Assembly: GCA_016787375.1 (NCBI GenBank)
Contig: JAEUUM010000327.1
Span: 1 to 6,261, forward strand
Origin: Saprospiraceae bacterium
GTDB lineage: Bacteria > Bacteroidota > Bacteroidia > Chitinophagales > Saprospiraceae
Direction: 5' to 3'
Length of the DNA stretch: 6,261 bases
Shown piece after piece: positions 1-6,003 of the stretch; within the stretch, counting starts at the first letter, position 1; each line of letters starts with the position of its first letter. The notes under the pieces are model-generated. The model had not been told where the DNA came from, searched no databases, and saw only the letters and a list, made by a program, of their open reading frames with translations. Made by a program: the position numbers and the translations under genes.

Positions 1-81
1 AAGTCTAGCATACACATCATTGGTGCTACCAACATAATATTTGTCATGAGATATGGAATAAAGCTCATAAGTAAAATACAT
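1..81 (-). CDS. GIY-YIG nuclease family protein, N-terminal fragment (cut by window edge)
   Basis: Read on the minus strand from the ATG at 81-79, 27 codons stay open to the window edge. The peptide begins MYFTYELYSISHDKYYVGST and continues NDVYARL. This is the N-terminal half of the GIY-YIG fold: the Y-x-L-Y strand stands in for GIY, YYVGST stands in for YIG, and the Arg of ARL sits where the family's catalytic arginine lies. It resembles the small single-domain (YhbQ/UPF0213-type, usually around 80-100 aa) members that are common in Bacteroidota and mostly of unknown function. Some relatives of the superfamily nick DNA; no activity can be assigned here. The start codon lies 12 nt beyond the T-tract of the ssrA terminator, so its expression probably relies on read-through or on a promoter within that terminator. 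The catalytic Glu and Asn regions are outside the window, so an intact gene cannot be confirmed. Confidence 0.8.
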   Translation of the reverse strand, partial: MYFTYELYSISHDKYYVGSTNDVYARL

Positions 82-93
82 GGTATATAGTTT

Positions 94-125
94 AAAAAAA
101 CCTGATCAGATTCTGATCAGGTTTT
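94..125 (-). terminator. Intrinsic terminator of ssrA
   Basis: A perfect inverted repeat, CCTGATCAG (101-109) and CTGATCAGG (113-121), encloses a 3-nt loop. It is flanked by seven A on the left (94-100) and four T on the right (122-125). Transcribed on the minus strand from ssrA, it gives a 9-bp hairpin followed by U7, a textbook Rho-independent terminator beginning about 10 nt after the tmRNA 3' end. The A/T flanks also pair, extending the stem. In the plus direction the hairpin is followed only by TTTTAG, so it would work less well for transcripts entering from the left. Confidence 0.9.
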
Positions 126-131
126 AGTTAG

Positions 132-501
132 TGGAGCTGGAGGGATTCGAACCCTCGTCCAGAGAAAGTACCAAAGAGCTTTCTACATGTTTAGCTTAGC
201 GTTTGATTGTCGGGAGATACCAAGGTCTCCAAGCACACCTTTAGTAAATCCTTAGATTATTTATCTTGATGTCCGGTCTAATCACTTCAGCCATCCAGCC
301 TGAGGGTTATGATGTGCGGCACGATGTGTATCAGGCATCAAACGTGGGCACAAAGGCACTTAATTCCTTGAATTAAGCAGCCAAAGCGAAAGTATTCTCG
401 CCATATAAAAAGTTTCGATAATCATTTGTTAACGGAGTGAATTATCTTGCTCCGACATGCTTACTAATCAGTGCGCTTACCTGTCGATTCCGGTCAGCCC
501 C
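132..501 (-). ncRNA. ssrA: Transfer-messenger RNA (tmRNA, SsrA)
   Basis: tmRNA rescues stalled ribosomes: with SmpB it enters the empty A site as an alanyl-tRNA mimic, then supplies a short reading frame that tags the incomplete protein for proteolysis. The minus-strand RNA begins GGGGCTGACCGG (5' end at 501) and ends CCAGCTCCA (3' end at 132). GGGGCTG pairs with CAGCTCC to form the acceptor stem. The T arm GAGGG-TTCGAAT-CCCTC (about 143-159) is intact. The 3' CCA is not encoded: the genome reads CTAAC after the discriminator A, so CCA must be added by nucleotidyltransferase. Upstream of the tag frame an H-type pseudoknot (PK1) can be drawn: CGGAG (454-450) pairs with CTCCG (437-433), and GATAAT (446-441) pairs with ATTATC (422-417). 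The length of about 370 nt is normal for a one-piece tmRNA. No interruption or permutation is visible. The 5' end is placed by acceptor-stem pairing and could differ by a base. Confidence 0.97.
373..402 (-). other. ssrA: tmRNA tag-peptide reading frame (GENTFALAA)
   Basis: Within the mRNA-like domain the minus strand reads GGC GAG AAT ACT TTC GCT TTG GCT GCT TAA, giving G-E-N-T-F-A-L-A-A followed by a stop. With the alanine carried by tmRNA itself, the tag is A-GENTFALAA. The resume codon is GGC at 402-400, just downstream of the pseudoknot described for the tmRNA. The ALAA terminus is the form recognised by ClpXP-type proteases. Stem sequence AATTC/GAATT follows the stop codon, as in other tmRNAs. 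Confidence 0.93.
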
Positions 502-525
502 ATGTGATTTGCTCCTTAATCACGT

Positions 526-533
526 CAAAGATC
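526..533 (-). promoter_or_regulatory. Possible -7 element for ssrA
   Basis: On the minus strand GATCTTTG lies about 25 nt before the mature tmRNA 5' end, one mismatch from the Bacteroidota consensus TAnnTTTG. Transcription would begin near 518-521, leaving a leader of about 20 nt to be trimmed by RNase P. No convincing TTG-type -33 element is visible at the usual spacing, so this is a weak call. Confidence 0.3.
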
Positions 534-628
534 AAAAAATAGTTCCAGATAATCAGTTAAAATAATAAATTTCACCTAAAATAAACAGGGCTAAATATCT
601 AAAGCAAGTTTTTTGAACTATTAACCAC

Positions 629-636
629 TATCTTTG
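629..636 (+). promoter_or_regulatory. Bacteroidota -7 promoter element (TATCTTTG)
   Basis: TATCTTTG matches the Bacteroidota primary sigma factor consensus TAnnTTTG exactly and ends 21 nt before the GTG start of the dehydrogenase gene. This predicts a very short leader of roughly 15-18 nt. A TTTG at 612-615 could be read as the -33 element, but the 13-nt gap is shorter than the usual spacing of about 17-23 nt. The 502-657 region therefore serves two divergent transcripts, this one and ssrA. Confidence 0.7.
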
Positions 637-657
637 CGCCCTCAAATCTAAATAATT

Positions 658-1881
658 GTGTTGAAACCATCTCTCGGAATTATAAAAGAAGGCAAAATTC
701 CACCTGATGCCAGGGTTGCATTTACCCCTGGCCAGTGTTCTGATCTAATCAAGGAAGGTTGGGATGTCAAAGTTCAAAGTTGTCCTTTCAGGTGTTATTC
801 CGATGAGGAGTACAAAAGCTTTAATGTTCCAGTTGTTGAAAATGTTCCGGATGCAGAAATACTTATAGGAATCAAAGAAGTTCCAATAGATCAGCTTGTC
901 GAAAATAAGACTTATTTCTTTTTTTCACACACCATCAAAAAGCAAATCCACAATCGAAAATTACTCCAAAGTGCAATAGCAAAAAATATTTCACTCATAG
1001 ATTATGAGGTTTTGACTGATGAAAATGGTGAACGACTGATAGCTTTTGGTCGTTTTGCCGGTATAGTTGGAGCACACAATGGTCTGTATACATATGGCAA
1101 AAGAACCGGTTTATTTGATTTGCCAAGAATGATGAGTTTTCAACATTATTCAGATGCTAAGGAATATTATAAAAAAGTTAAATGGCCTGCGATCAAAATT
1201 GTTTTAACAGGTAAAGGTCGTGTAGGTAACGGTGCTGCCGATGTTTTGAAAGACATGGGATTTGAAAATGTTTCTCCACATGACTTCTTGACAAAGGACT
1301 TTGAAAGAGCAGTATTTACTCAACTCGACTGTATGGATTATGTATTGAAAAAATCCGGTGATAGGTTTGAAAAGTCTGAATATTACCAATATCCTGAAAG
1401 ATTTGAAATGGATTTTATGAAGTATTTAAACCAAGCGGATATTTTTATAAATGGTATTTATTGGGATAAAAATTCATTGCAGTTCTTTACTTTAACAGAC
1501 CTGGCCAATCCTGATTTTCGAACAAAAGTTATAGCAGATATAACATGTGACATTGCACCTGAATCCTCTGTTCCGGTTACTGTACGAGCGAGTACAATAA
1601 TTGATCCGGTATATGGTTTTAATCCAACAACATTTACAGAATGTGCACCTTATGCTGAAAAATGCATTGATGTGATGGCGATTGATAATTTGCCAAACGA
1701 ATTACCACGAGATGCCTCAGAATCTTTTGGTGAAAAATTTTTATCGACCATTTTACCTGAATTGATGTTGGATAAAAGTTCTGTAATTGAAAGGGCGATG
1801 ATTATAAAGTCCGGGGTACTTACAGATCATTTCAGATATTTAAGTGAATACGTAAATCATGATTCTGTTCATCCTCAATAA
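658..1881 (+). CDS. LYS1-type saccharopine dehydrogenase / alanine dehydrogenase family protein
   Basis: This 407-aa cytoplasmic NAD(P)-dependent dehydrogenase has the alanine dehydrogenase/transhydrogenase N-terminal fold and most resembles NAD+, L-lysine-forming saccharopine dehydrogenase (yeast Lys1). That enzyme interconverts saccharopine with lysine and 2-oxoglutarate. Visible landmarks are: IIKEGKIPPDARVAFTP (residues 8-24) with R19; GIKEVP with K73 and SHTIKK with H91, matching the Lys1 catalytic Lys77/His96 pair; DYE (115-117); FGRFAG (130-135); a dinucleotide loop GKGRVGNGAAD (185-195); and IADITCDIAPESSVP near 292-306. The length is slightly above yeast Lys1 (about 373 aa). The frame opens after a TAA at 649-651 with no in-frame ATG nearby. 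GTG at 658 is chosen, and TTG at 661 is equally possible. There is no Shine-Dalgarno sequence. No lysine or alanine metabolism gene adjoins it, so the physiological substrate is uncertain; family membership is secure. Confidence 0.87.
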   Translation: MLKPSLGIIKEGKIPPDARVAFTPGQCSDLIKEGWDVKVQSCPFRCYSDEEYKSFNVPVVENVPDAEILIGIKEVPIDQLVENKTYFFFSHTIKKQIHNRKLLQSAIAKNISLIDYEVLTDENGERLIAFGRFAGIVGAHNGLYTYGKRTGLFDLPRMMSFQHYSDAKEYYKKVKWPAIKIVLTGKGRVGNGAADVLKDMGFENVSPHDFLTKDFERAVFTQLDCMDYVLKKSGDRFEKSEYYQYPERFEMDFMKYLNQADIFINGIYWDKNSLQFFTLTDLANPDFRTKVIADITCDIAPESSVPVTVRASTIIDPVYGFNPTTFTECAPYAEKCIDVMAIDNLPNELPRDASESFGEKFLSTILPELMLDKSSVIERAMIIKSGVLTDHFRYLSEYVNHDSVHPQ

Positions 1882-1963
1882 AATCAATCAATTAACAGCA
1901 TTTTAGCATTGAACTGAATCGTTAATGATTTCAAAATTTAGTCTAGTAGGTTGAAATAATTAA

Positions 1964-1971
1964 TACCTTTG
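1964..1971 (+). promoter_or_regulatory. Bacteroidota -7 promoter element (TACCTTTG)
   Basis: TACCTTTG is an exact TAnnTTTG match ending 17 nt before the ATG of the ABC-F gene, predicting a leader of about 10-14 nt. No clear -33 TTG lies at standard spacing. Apart from this element, the 107-nt gap 1882-1988 holds only weak AT-rich inverted repeats and no convincing terminator for the upstream gene. Confidence 0.65.
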
Positions 1972-1988
1972 CACAAATTTTAAAATTA

Positions 1989-3626
1989 ATGCTAACTGTC
2001 AGTAATTTAGGCCTTCAATATGGCAAAAGAGTGTTGTTTGATGAGGTAAATTTAACCTTCACTTCCGGAAATTGTTATGGCGTGATTGGTGCAAACGGAG
2101 CCGGTAAAACCACCTTTGTTAAAATTCTTTCAAATCAAATTGATCCAACAAGAGGTTCTGTATCCATAGAACCAGGATACAGAATGGCGGTTTTGAAACA
2201 AAATCACTTTGAGTTTGATGAATTTGATGTTTTGTCGACTGTTCTAATGGGATATCGTGAGTTGTACGATATAATGAATGAAAAAAATGCCATCTACATG
2301 GATCCTGAAGCTACTGAAGCTGATGGTATGAGAGCAGCTGAATTGGAAGCAAAATATGGTGAAATGGGAGGCTGGACTGCTGAAAGTGATGCAGCAGAAC
2401 TTCTTAGCAATATGGGAATTCCCGAGGATTTACATTATCAATTGATGAGTCAACTCAATGGTACTCAAAAGGTTAAGGTATTGCTTGCACAAGCATTGTT
2501 TGGTAATCCCGATATTTTACTACTTGATGAACCTACGAATGATCTTGATCCTGAAACGATTTTGTGGCTAGAAGACTTTTTGGCAGATTATAGAAATCTT
2601 GTCATTGTTGTTTCTCACGACAGGCACTTTCTTGATATGGTTTGCACACATGTGGTGGATATAGATTTTGGGAAAATCAGAATTTACAGTGGAAATTATT
2701 CATTTTGGTATGAGTCCAGTCAACTAGCTTTAAAACAGATGCTAGACAAAAACGCCAAACTTGATAAAAAACGTCAGGAAATGATGGAGTTTATCCAAAG
2801 GTTTAGTGCAAACGCATCAAAGTCCAAACAAGCTACAAGCCGTAAAAAAGCTCTTGAAAAACTCAACCTTGAAGAAATACAGCCAAGTAGCAGGAAATAC
2901 CCTTTTATCTTCTTCAAATCTGAACGTGAGGCTGGAAATGAAACTTTCAAATGTGTGAATTTGGGAAAAAAGAATATGAACGGTGAATGGTTGTTCAGAA
3001 ATGTTCATATTCAATTTAACAAAGGTGAAAAAATTGGCTTGATTTCGCGTGACAGTGTTGTAACCTCAGCGTTTTATAACGTTATTGCCGGGATAGAACC
3101 TGCAGACGAAGGTAGTTATGAATATGGGCAGACCATTACCTGGGACTATCTCCCCGTTGAAAATGCCGATTATTTCAGCGGTGACCAGGATATGGACTTA
3201 ATTAATTGGTTAAGGCAATATTCAAAAGAGAAGGACGAACAGTTTATAAGAGGATTTCTCGGCAAGATGCTATTTTCAGGAGAGGAAGTTTATAAAAAGG
3301 TAAGTGTTTTATCCGGAGGGGAAAAGGTCAGATGCATGCTTTCAAAAATCATGTTATCTGGTCCAAATTTTTTATTGATAGATGAGCCAACAAATCACCT
3401 TGATCTGGAATCTATTACTGCATTCAATAATGCTTTGACGGCCTTTCCGGGGAGTTTGTTTATAACCTCTCATGATCACCAATTCATGCAAACGGTTTCA
3501 AACAGAATAGTGGAGATCGCTCCTCATGGTATGATTGACAGGCTTACAGAATATGATGAATACTTAAGTTCAGAGACGATAAAAGAACAAAGAAGGCAAT
3601 TATATAAAGAATCTGTCGTTGTTTAA
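1989..3626 (+). CDS. ABC-F family ATPase, YbiT-like, with one degenerate ATP site
   Basis: This 545-aa soluble protein has two ABC ATPase domains and no membrane segments. ABC-F proteins act at the ribosomal E site as translation factors or antibiotic-protection factors. NBD1 has Walker A GANGAGKTT (34-42, K40), an altered signature LNGTQK (156-161), Walker B ILLLDEPTN (176-184) and switch H210. A charged linker (about 243-310) contains SANASKSKQATSR (273-285), a hallmark of the YbiT branch. NBD2 has signature LSGGEK (441-446), Walker B FLLIDEPTNHLD (461-472) and H495. Its Walker A position reads SRDSVVTSA (353-361), which lacks every glycine and the lysine. Overall length, the MGYREL and KYGEMGG segments and the linker match YbiT from memory. 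The ATG at 1989 places the first beta strand normally (MLTVSNLGLQYG). It has its own -7 element. No resistance context is nearby, so a housekeeping translation role is more likely than antibiotic protection. Confidence 0.93.
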   Translation: MLTVSNLGLQYGKRVLFDEVNLTFTSGNCYGVIGANGAGKTTFVKILSNQIDPTRGSVSIEPGYRMAVLKQNHFEFDEFDVLSTVLMGYRELYDIMNEKNAIYMDPEATEADGMRAAELEAKYGEMGGWTAESDAAELLSNMGIPEDLHYQLMSQLNGTQKVKVLLAQALFGNPDILLLDEPTNDLDPETILWLEDFLADYRNLVIVVSHDRHFLDMVCTHVVDIDFGKIRIYSGNYSFWYESSQLALKQMLDKNAKLDKKRQEMMEFIQRFSANASKSKQATSRKKALEKLNLEEIQPSSRKYPFIFFKSEREAGNETFKCVNLGKKNMNGEWLFRNVHIQFNKGEKIGLISRDSVVTSAFYNVIAGIEPADEGSYEYGQTITWDYLPVENADYFSGDQDMDLINWLRQYSKEKDEQFIRGFLGKMLFSGEEVYKKVSVLSGGEKVRCMLSKIMLSGPNFLLIDEPTNHLDLESITAFNNALTAFPGSLFITSHDHQFMQTVSNRIVEIAPHGMIDRLTEYDEYLSSETIKEQRRQLYKESVVV

Positions 3627-3652
3627 ATTTTATATAGCAAGCAGGGAGGGTA

Positions 3653-3660
3653 TAATTTTC
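3653..3660 (+). promoter_or_regulatory. Weak -7-like element (TAATTTTC) before the protease gene
   Basis: TAATTTTC differs from TAnnTTTG by its last base and ends 23 nt before the ATG at 3684, the same geometry as the two stronger elements in this window. No -33 TTG is found at proper spacing. The 57-nt gap from the ABC-F stop contains no strong terminator, so read-through from the ABC-F gene is also possible. Confidence 0.3.
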
Positions 3661-3683
3661 AGAAAAGGCTAAAAATAGTTTGC

Positions 3684-5591
3684 ATGACTTGTCACCACAA
3701 AATCGTAGGAATATTATTGATATTTTCTTTTGCTTTGTTATCAAATGCTCAAACAACTCTAAAAAGTCAACCAATATCTTGGGCATCAACTACTGAACTT
3801 GCATCAATTAAAGATTTACCTGAAGTTGATTTTGAGATTCCTGATATCGAAAAAGCAAAACGAGAAGATGAAAATGGCGTTCAAGATAGATTTGCAATTC
3901 CGGTAAAACTACCAAACAGCTCTCATATTTCAGGTAAATGGGAGACAACAGCTGAAGGTTTTCAGGTTTGGCGAATAAAGATTTCTGCAAAGCAAGCCAA
4001 AGGCTGGATTCTGTGTTTAGATAATTTGAATTTACCCGCAAAAGCAAATTTGTATGCTTACTCCTCCAATAAAAGAAACCTGAAGGGAGCATACACTTCT
4101 ACAAATAACAACAACAAAAAAAAGTTGACAATAGGACCCATAGTCGGTGATGATATTGTTATTGAATACAACTTGCCTGCAACTTCCCTTCAAATTATTC
4201 CATTTGATTTTTCAAAACTTTACCTGATATATAAAGAAAACCCAAATGTTCCAGGTTTAGAGCAGACGTTGCTTGGAGATGCGGCTTACAACTCTTCTTT
4301 ACCTTGTATGGTTAATGTCAATTGTCCGGAGGGTGATGCCTATCAAATGCAGAAAAACTCAGTAGTTAGAATTTTAATAGCAAGTGACAAAGGATTTTAT
4401 TACTGTACCGGCTCGTTGATGAACAACACAAAGAAAGACTCTACTCCCTATGTTTTGTCAGGATTTCATTGTGAGCATGATTTGATTCCAAACTATGACA
4501 ATTACATTTTTGTGTTTGGCTGGGAGACACCTTCATGCCAATTGCCAAATATTGAGCCGAGTTATCAAACAATGGACGGATGTTCTTTGATCTCAAAAAG
4601 GGAAGAAAGTGATTTTGTGTTGTATAAGTTAAATACCAAAATCCCATTTGTTATCAATGCATATTTCAACGGATGGAACAAGTCAGACAATAAAATACCG
4701 AGCAAGACTGCAATGATTCATCATCCAAATGGCGATGTAAAAAAGATATCGATTGATAATGATCCGGCTGTAATTTGGAATAGTTCGATAAATTGGATGA
4801 ATGGAATAATTACCCCGGGTAAGCATCATTGGAGAGTAAGTTTGGACAAGGGAGCTTCAATGGGTGGCTCATCTGGTGCGCCTTTATTCGATGAAGATAA
4901 AAGGGTAGTCGGGCAATTAAATGGAGGTAATTCTAATTGCATGCTTTCAACTTTGTTTTACGGAAGGTTGTCAAAGTCATGGGCTGACGGTACTACTCCA
5001 GCCACCAGATTAAAAGAATGGCTTGACCCCTTAAACTTGGGATTGGATACTTTATCAGGACTTGATGTAAAGGCGACTCCCGTGGTCGTAATTGCCGGAA
5101 GAATTACAAATTCAAAAATTGTTCCTATTAAAAATGTAATGGTTGTTCTCTCAGGCTATGTGAATGATACCGTTTTTACCGGTACAGATGGACGTTATAA
5201 ATTTGACTATTTGCCTTTGGGGAAAAATTATTCGATTACACCCATTTATGATACTTATGCATTGGATGGTATTTCAACCGGAGATATAGGAGTTATAAAT
5301 AAACATGTTTTAGGTGTTCAATTGATAAAATCAGAATTTAAAAAACTTGCAGCAGATGTAAACAGATCAAGTACAATTTCAACTGCTGATATCAACATTA
5401 TCAATAAAATGGTACTCGGCAAACAGTATGAATTTCCATCAGGTAAAAACTGGTATTTTGTAACTCCAAACTATAAATGGCCACTGCTTGCCGGTAAAGC
5501 CGATACAGTAAGTTTTCAAAATATACAAATTGATCAGTTTGATGTTGATTTTATTGGGGTGAAATTAGGAGATGTTACTGGCGCCAATTAG
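3684..5591 (+). CDS. Secreted lysyl-endopeptidase-like (S1 family) serine protease with dockerin-like C-terminus
   Basis: This is a 635-aa exported preproprotein. Residues 1-22 form a signal peptide (K6, hydrophobic 7-19, cleavage SNA/QTT). Residues 23-202 are a propeptide. Residues 203-461 resemble Achromobacter lysyl endopeptidase (API): NVNCPEGD (211-218), CTGSLMNN (241-248), catalytic H262 in SGFHC, D310 in ESDFVLYKLN, S397 in GGSSGAP, and a closing EWLDP...GLD. All six API disulfide cysteines have counterparts (C208-C419, C214-C285, C241-C263); C300 is extra. The S1 aspartate (API Asp225) has no counterpart in CMLSTLFYGR, and API His210 is N413, so lysine specificity is doubtful. Residues 465-520 look like a carboxypeptidase-regulatory-like beta domain. 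Residues 521-580 are two dockerin-like repeats; the second, DVNRSSTISTAD (558-569), has Ca-loop residues at positions 1, 3, 5 and 12. The protein ends GDVTGAN without a recognisable type IX secretion sorting domain. The start is fixed by the signal peptide. The target protein is unknown. Confidence 0.88.
   Translation: MTCHHKIVGILLIFSFALLSNAQTTLKSQPISWASTTELASIKDLPEVDFEIPDIEKAKREDENGVQDRFAIPVKLPNSSHISGKWETTAEGFQVWRIKISAKQAKGWILCLDNLNLPAKANLYAYSSNKRNLKGAYTSTNNNNKKKLTIGPIVGDDIVIEYNLPATSLQIIPFDFSKLYLIYKENPNVPGLEQTLLGDAAYNSSLPCMVNVNCPEGDAYQMQKNSVVRILIASDKGFYYCTGSLMNNTKKDSTPYVLSGFHCEHDLIPNYDNYIFVFGWETPSCQLPNIEPSYQTMDGCSLISKREESDFVLYKLNTKIPFVINAYFNGWNKSDNKIPSKTAMIHHPNGDVKKISIDNDPAVIWNSSINWMNGIITPGKHHWRVSLDKGASMGGSSGAPLFDEDKRVVGQLNGGNSNCMLSTLFYGRLSKSWADGTTPATRLKEWLDPLNLGLDTLSGLDVKATPVVVIAGRITNSKIVPIKNVMVVLSGYVNDTVFTGTDGRYKFDYLPLGKNYSITPIYDTYALDGISTGDIGVINKHVLGVQLIKSEFKKLAADVNRSSTISTADINIINKMVLGKQYEFPSGKNWYFVTPNYKWPLLAGKADTVSFQNIQIDQFDVDFIGVKLGDVTGAN
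5076..5588 (+). other. C-terminal regulatory-like and dockerin-like module of the protease
   Basis: This segment encodes residues 465-635 of the protease. It consists of a beta-sandwich of the carboxypeptidase-regulatory type (GRITNSKIVPIKNVMVVLSG, then TDGRYKF), then two repeats of the form S-T-x-D-I-x-x-I-N-K-x-V-L-G (531-544 and 566-579), then a tail ending IGVKLGDVTGAN. The first repeat lacks most calcium-loop ligands (D523, D534 only), while the second keeps D558, N560, S562 and D569. The arrangement is familiar from large extracellular Saprospiraceae proteins. Its partner, if it binds one, is unknown; no cohesin-like domain is encoded in the window. Confidence 0.65.
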
Positions 5592-5596
5592 CAAAA

Positions 5597-5956
5597 ATGA
5601 TGCAGATTTATCATAATTCACGATGTGGGAAAAGCCGCAAGGCCATTCAATATTTTGCGGACAGACATTTTGTCGTTGAAGTTATTGAATATCTAAAAAA
5701 CCCTACTTCTAGGGAAACATTAACGGATATAATTATTAAGTCTGGTCTAAAGGTCAAAGATTTTATCCGCACAAAGGAATCACTTTATCAAGAAAGATTT
5801 GCTGATCAAACACACAATGATTCAGAATGGATTGAAATTATCGTTGATAACCCCATACTTTTGGAGCGACCAATAATCGTCACTGATAAAAAGGCATGGA
5901 TCGCCAGAAGTGATGAAATGTTGGAGCAAATCAGTTTGATGTTGAAAAAAAGCTAA
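5597..5956 (+). CDS. arsC: ArsC-family arsenate reductase (glutaredoxin-type)
   Basis: This 119-aa thioredoxin-fold protein belongs to the ArsC/Spx/YffB family. The N-terminus IYHNSRCGKSRKA puts C10 at the arsenate-attacking position, and the three arginines of plasmid R773 ArsC (R60, R94, R107) have counterparts at R58 (FIRTKE), R91 (LLERPIIV) and R104 (IARSDE). EYLKNPTSRETL (31-42) matches the ArsC segment HYLETPPTRDEL. The enzyme reduces arsenate to arsenite using glutathione/glutaredoxin or an equivalent thiol. The retained arginine triad favours arsenate reductase over the regulator Spx or the YffB subgroup. The start is ATG ATG at 5597/5600; either may be used, and no Shine-Dalgarno sequence is present. 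It begins 5 nt after the protease stop with no promoter between them, so it is probably cotranscribed. No arsenite efflux pump or ArsR regulator is in the window, so a general thiol role remains possible. Confidence 0.87.
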   Translation: MMQIYHNSRCGKSRKAIQYFADRHFVVEVIEYLKNPTSRETLTDIIIKSGLKVKDFIRTKESLYQERFADQTHNDSEWIEIIVDNPILLERPIIVTDKKAWIARSDEMLEQISLMLKKS

Positions 5957-5970
5957 ATATCATTATTTAG
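5953..5970 (+). terminator. Possible weak terminator hairpin after arsC
   Basis: CTAAATA (5953-5959) and TATTTAG (5964-5970) form a perfect 7-bp inverted repeat with a 4-nt loop overlapping the arsC stop codon. It is nearly all A/T and is not followed by a T-tract, so it would be a poor intrinsic terminator. It is listed only because a transcript boundary is expected here. Confidence 0.25.
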
Positions 5971-6003
5971 GACATGTTTCACTTAATTCGTGCAAGACCA
6001 TTG

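Noticed and set aside
1..90. A plus-strand frame open from the left edge to a TAG at 88-90 (29 codons), possibly the end of an upstream gene.
   Set aside because: The minus strand of the same bases encodes a recognisable GIY-YIG N-terminus with its own ATG; the plus-strand peptide resembles nothing I know and is likely a shadow.
132..501. Possible tRNA gene, because the 3' end shows a complete T arm and acceptor strand.
   Set aside because: The partner acceptor strand is about 340 nt away and the interior holds a tag frame and pseudoknot; it is a tmRNA, not a tRNA.
1888..1930. Short inverted repeats (TCAAT/ATTGA and AATC/GATT) after the dehydrogenase gene, possible terminator.
   Set aside because: Stems are 4-5 bp, AT-rich, with long loops and no T-tract; expected by chance in this composition.
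3627..3660. AAATTTTATA and TATAATTTT flanking a GC-richer loop after the ABC-F stop, possible hairpin.
   Set aside because: The pairing is imperfect and nearly all A/T with a loop of about 16 nt; not a credible terminator or regulatory RNA.
3675..3682. ATAGTTTG directly before the ATG of the protease gene, resembling a -7 element.
   Set aside because: It mismatches the TA positions, and it would place the transcription start inside the coding region, removing the signal peptide start; there is no alternative start downstream.
1204..4647. Several minus-strand frames of 60-95 codons inside the dehydrogenase, ABC-F and protease genes.
   Set aside because: They lie opposite well-conserved coding sequence, have no promoter or family motif, and are shadows of the real genes.
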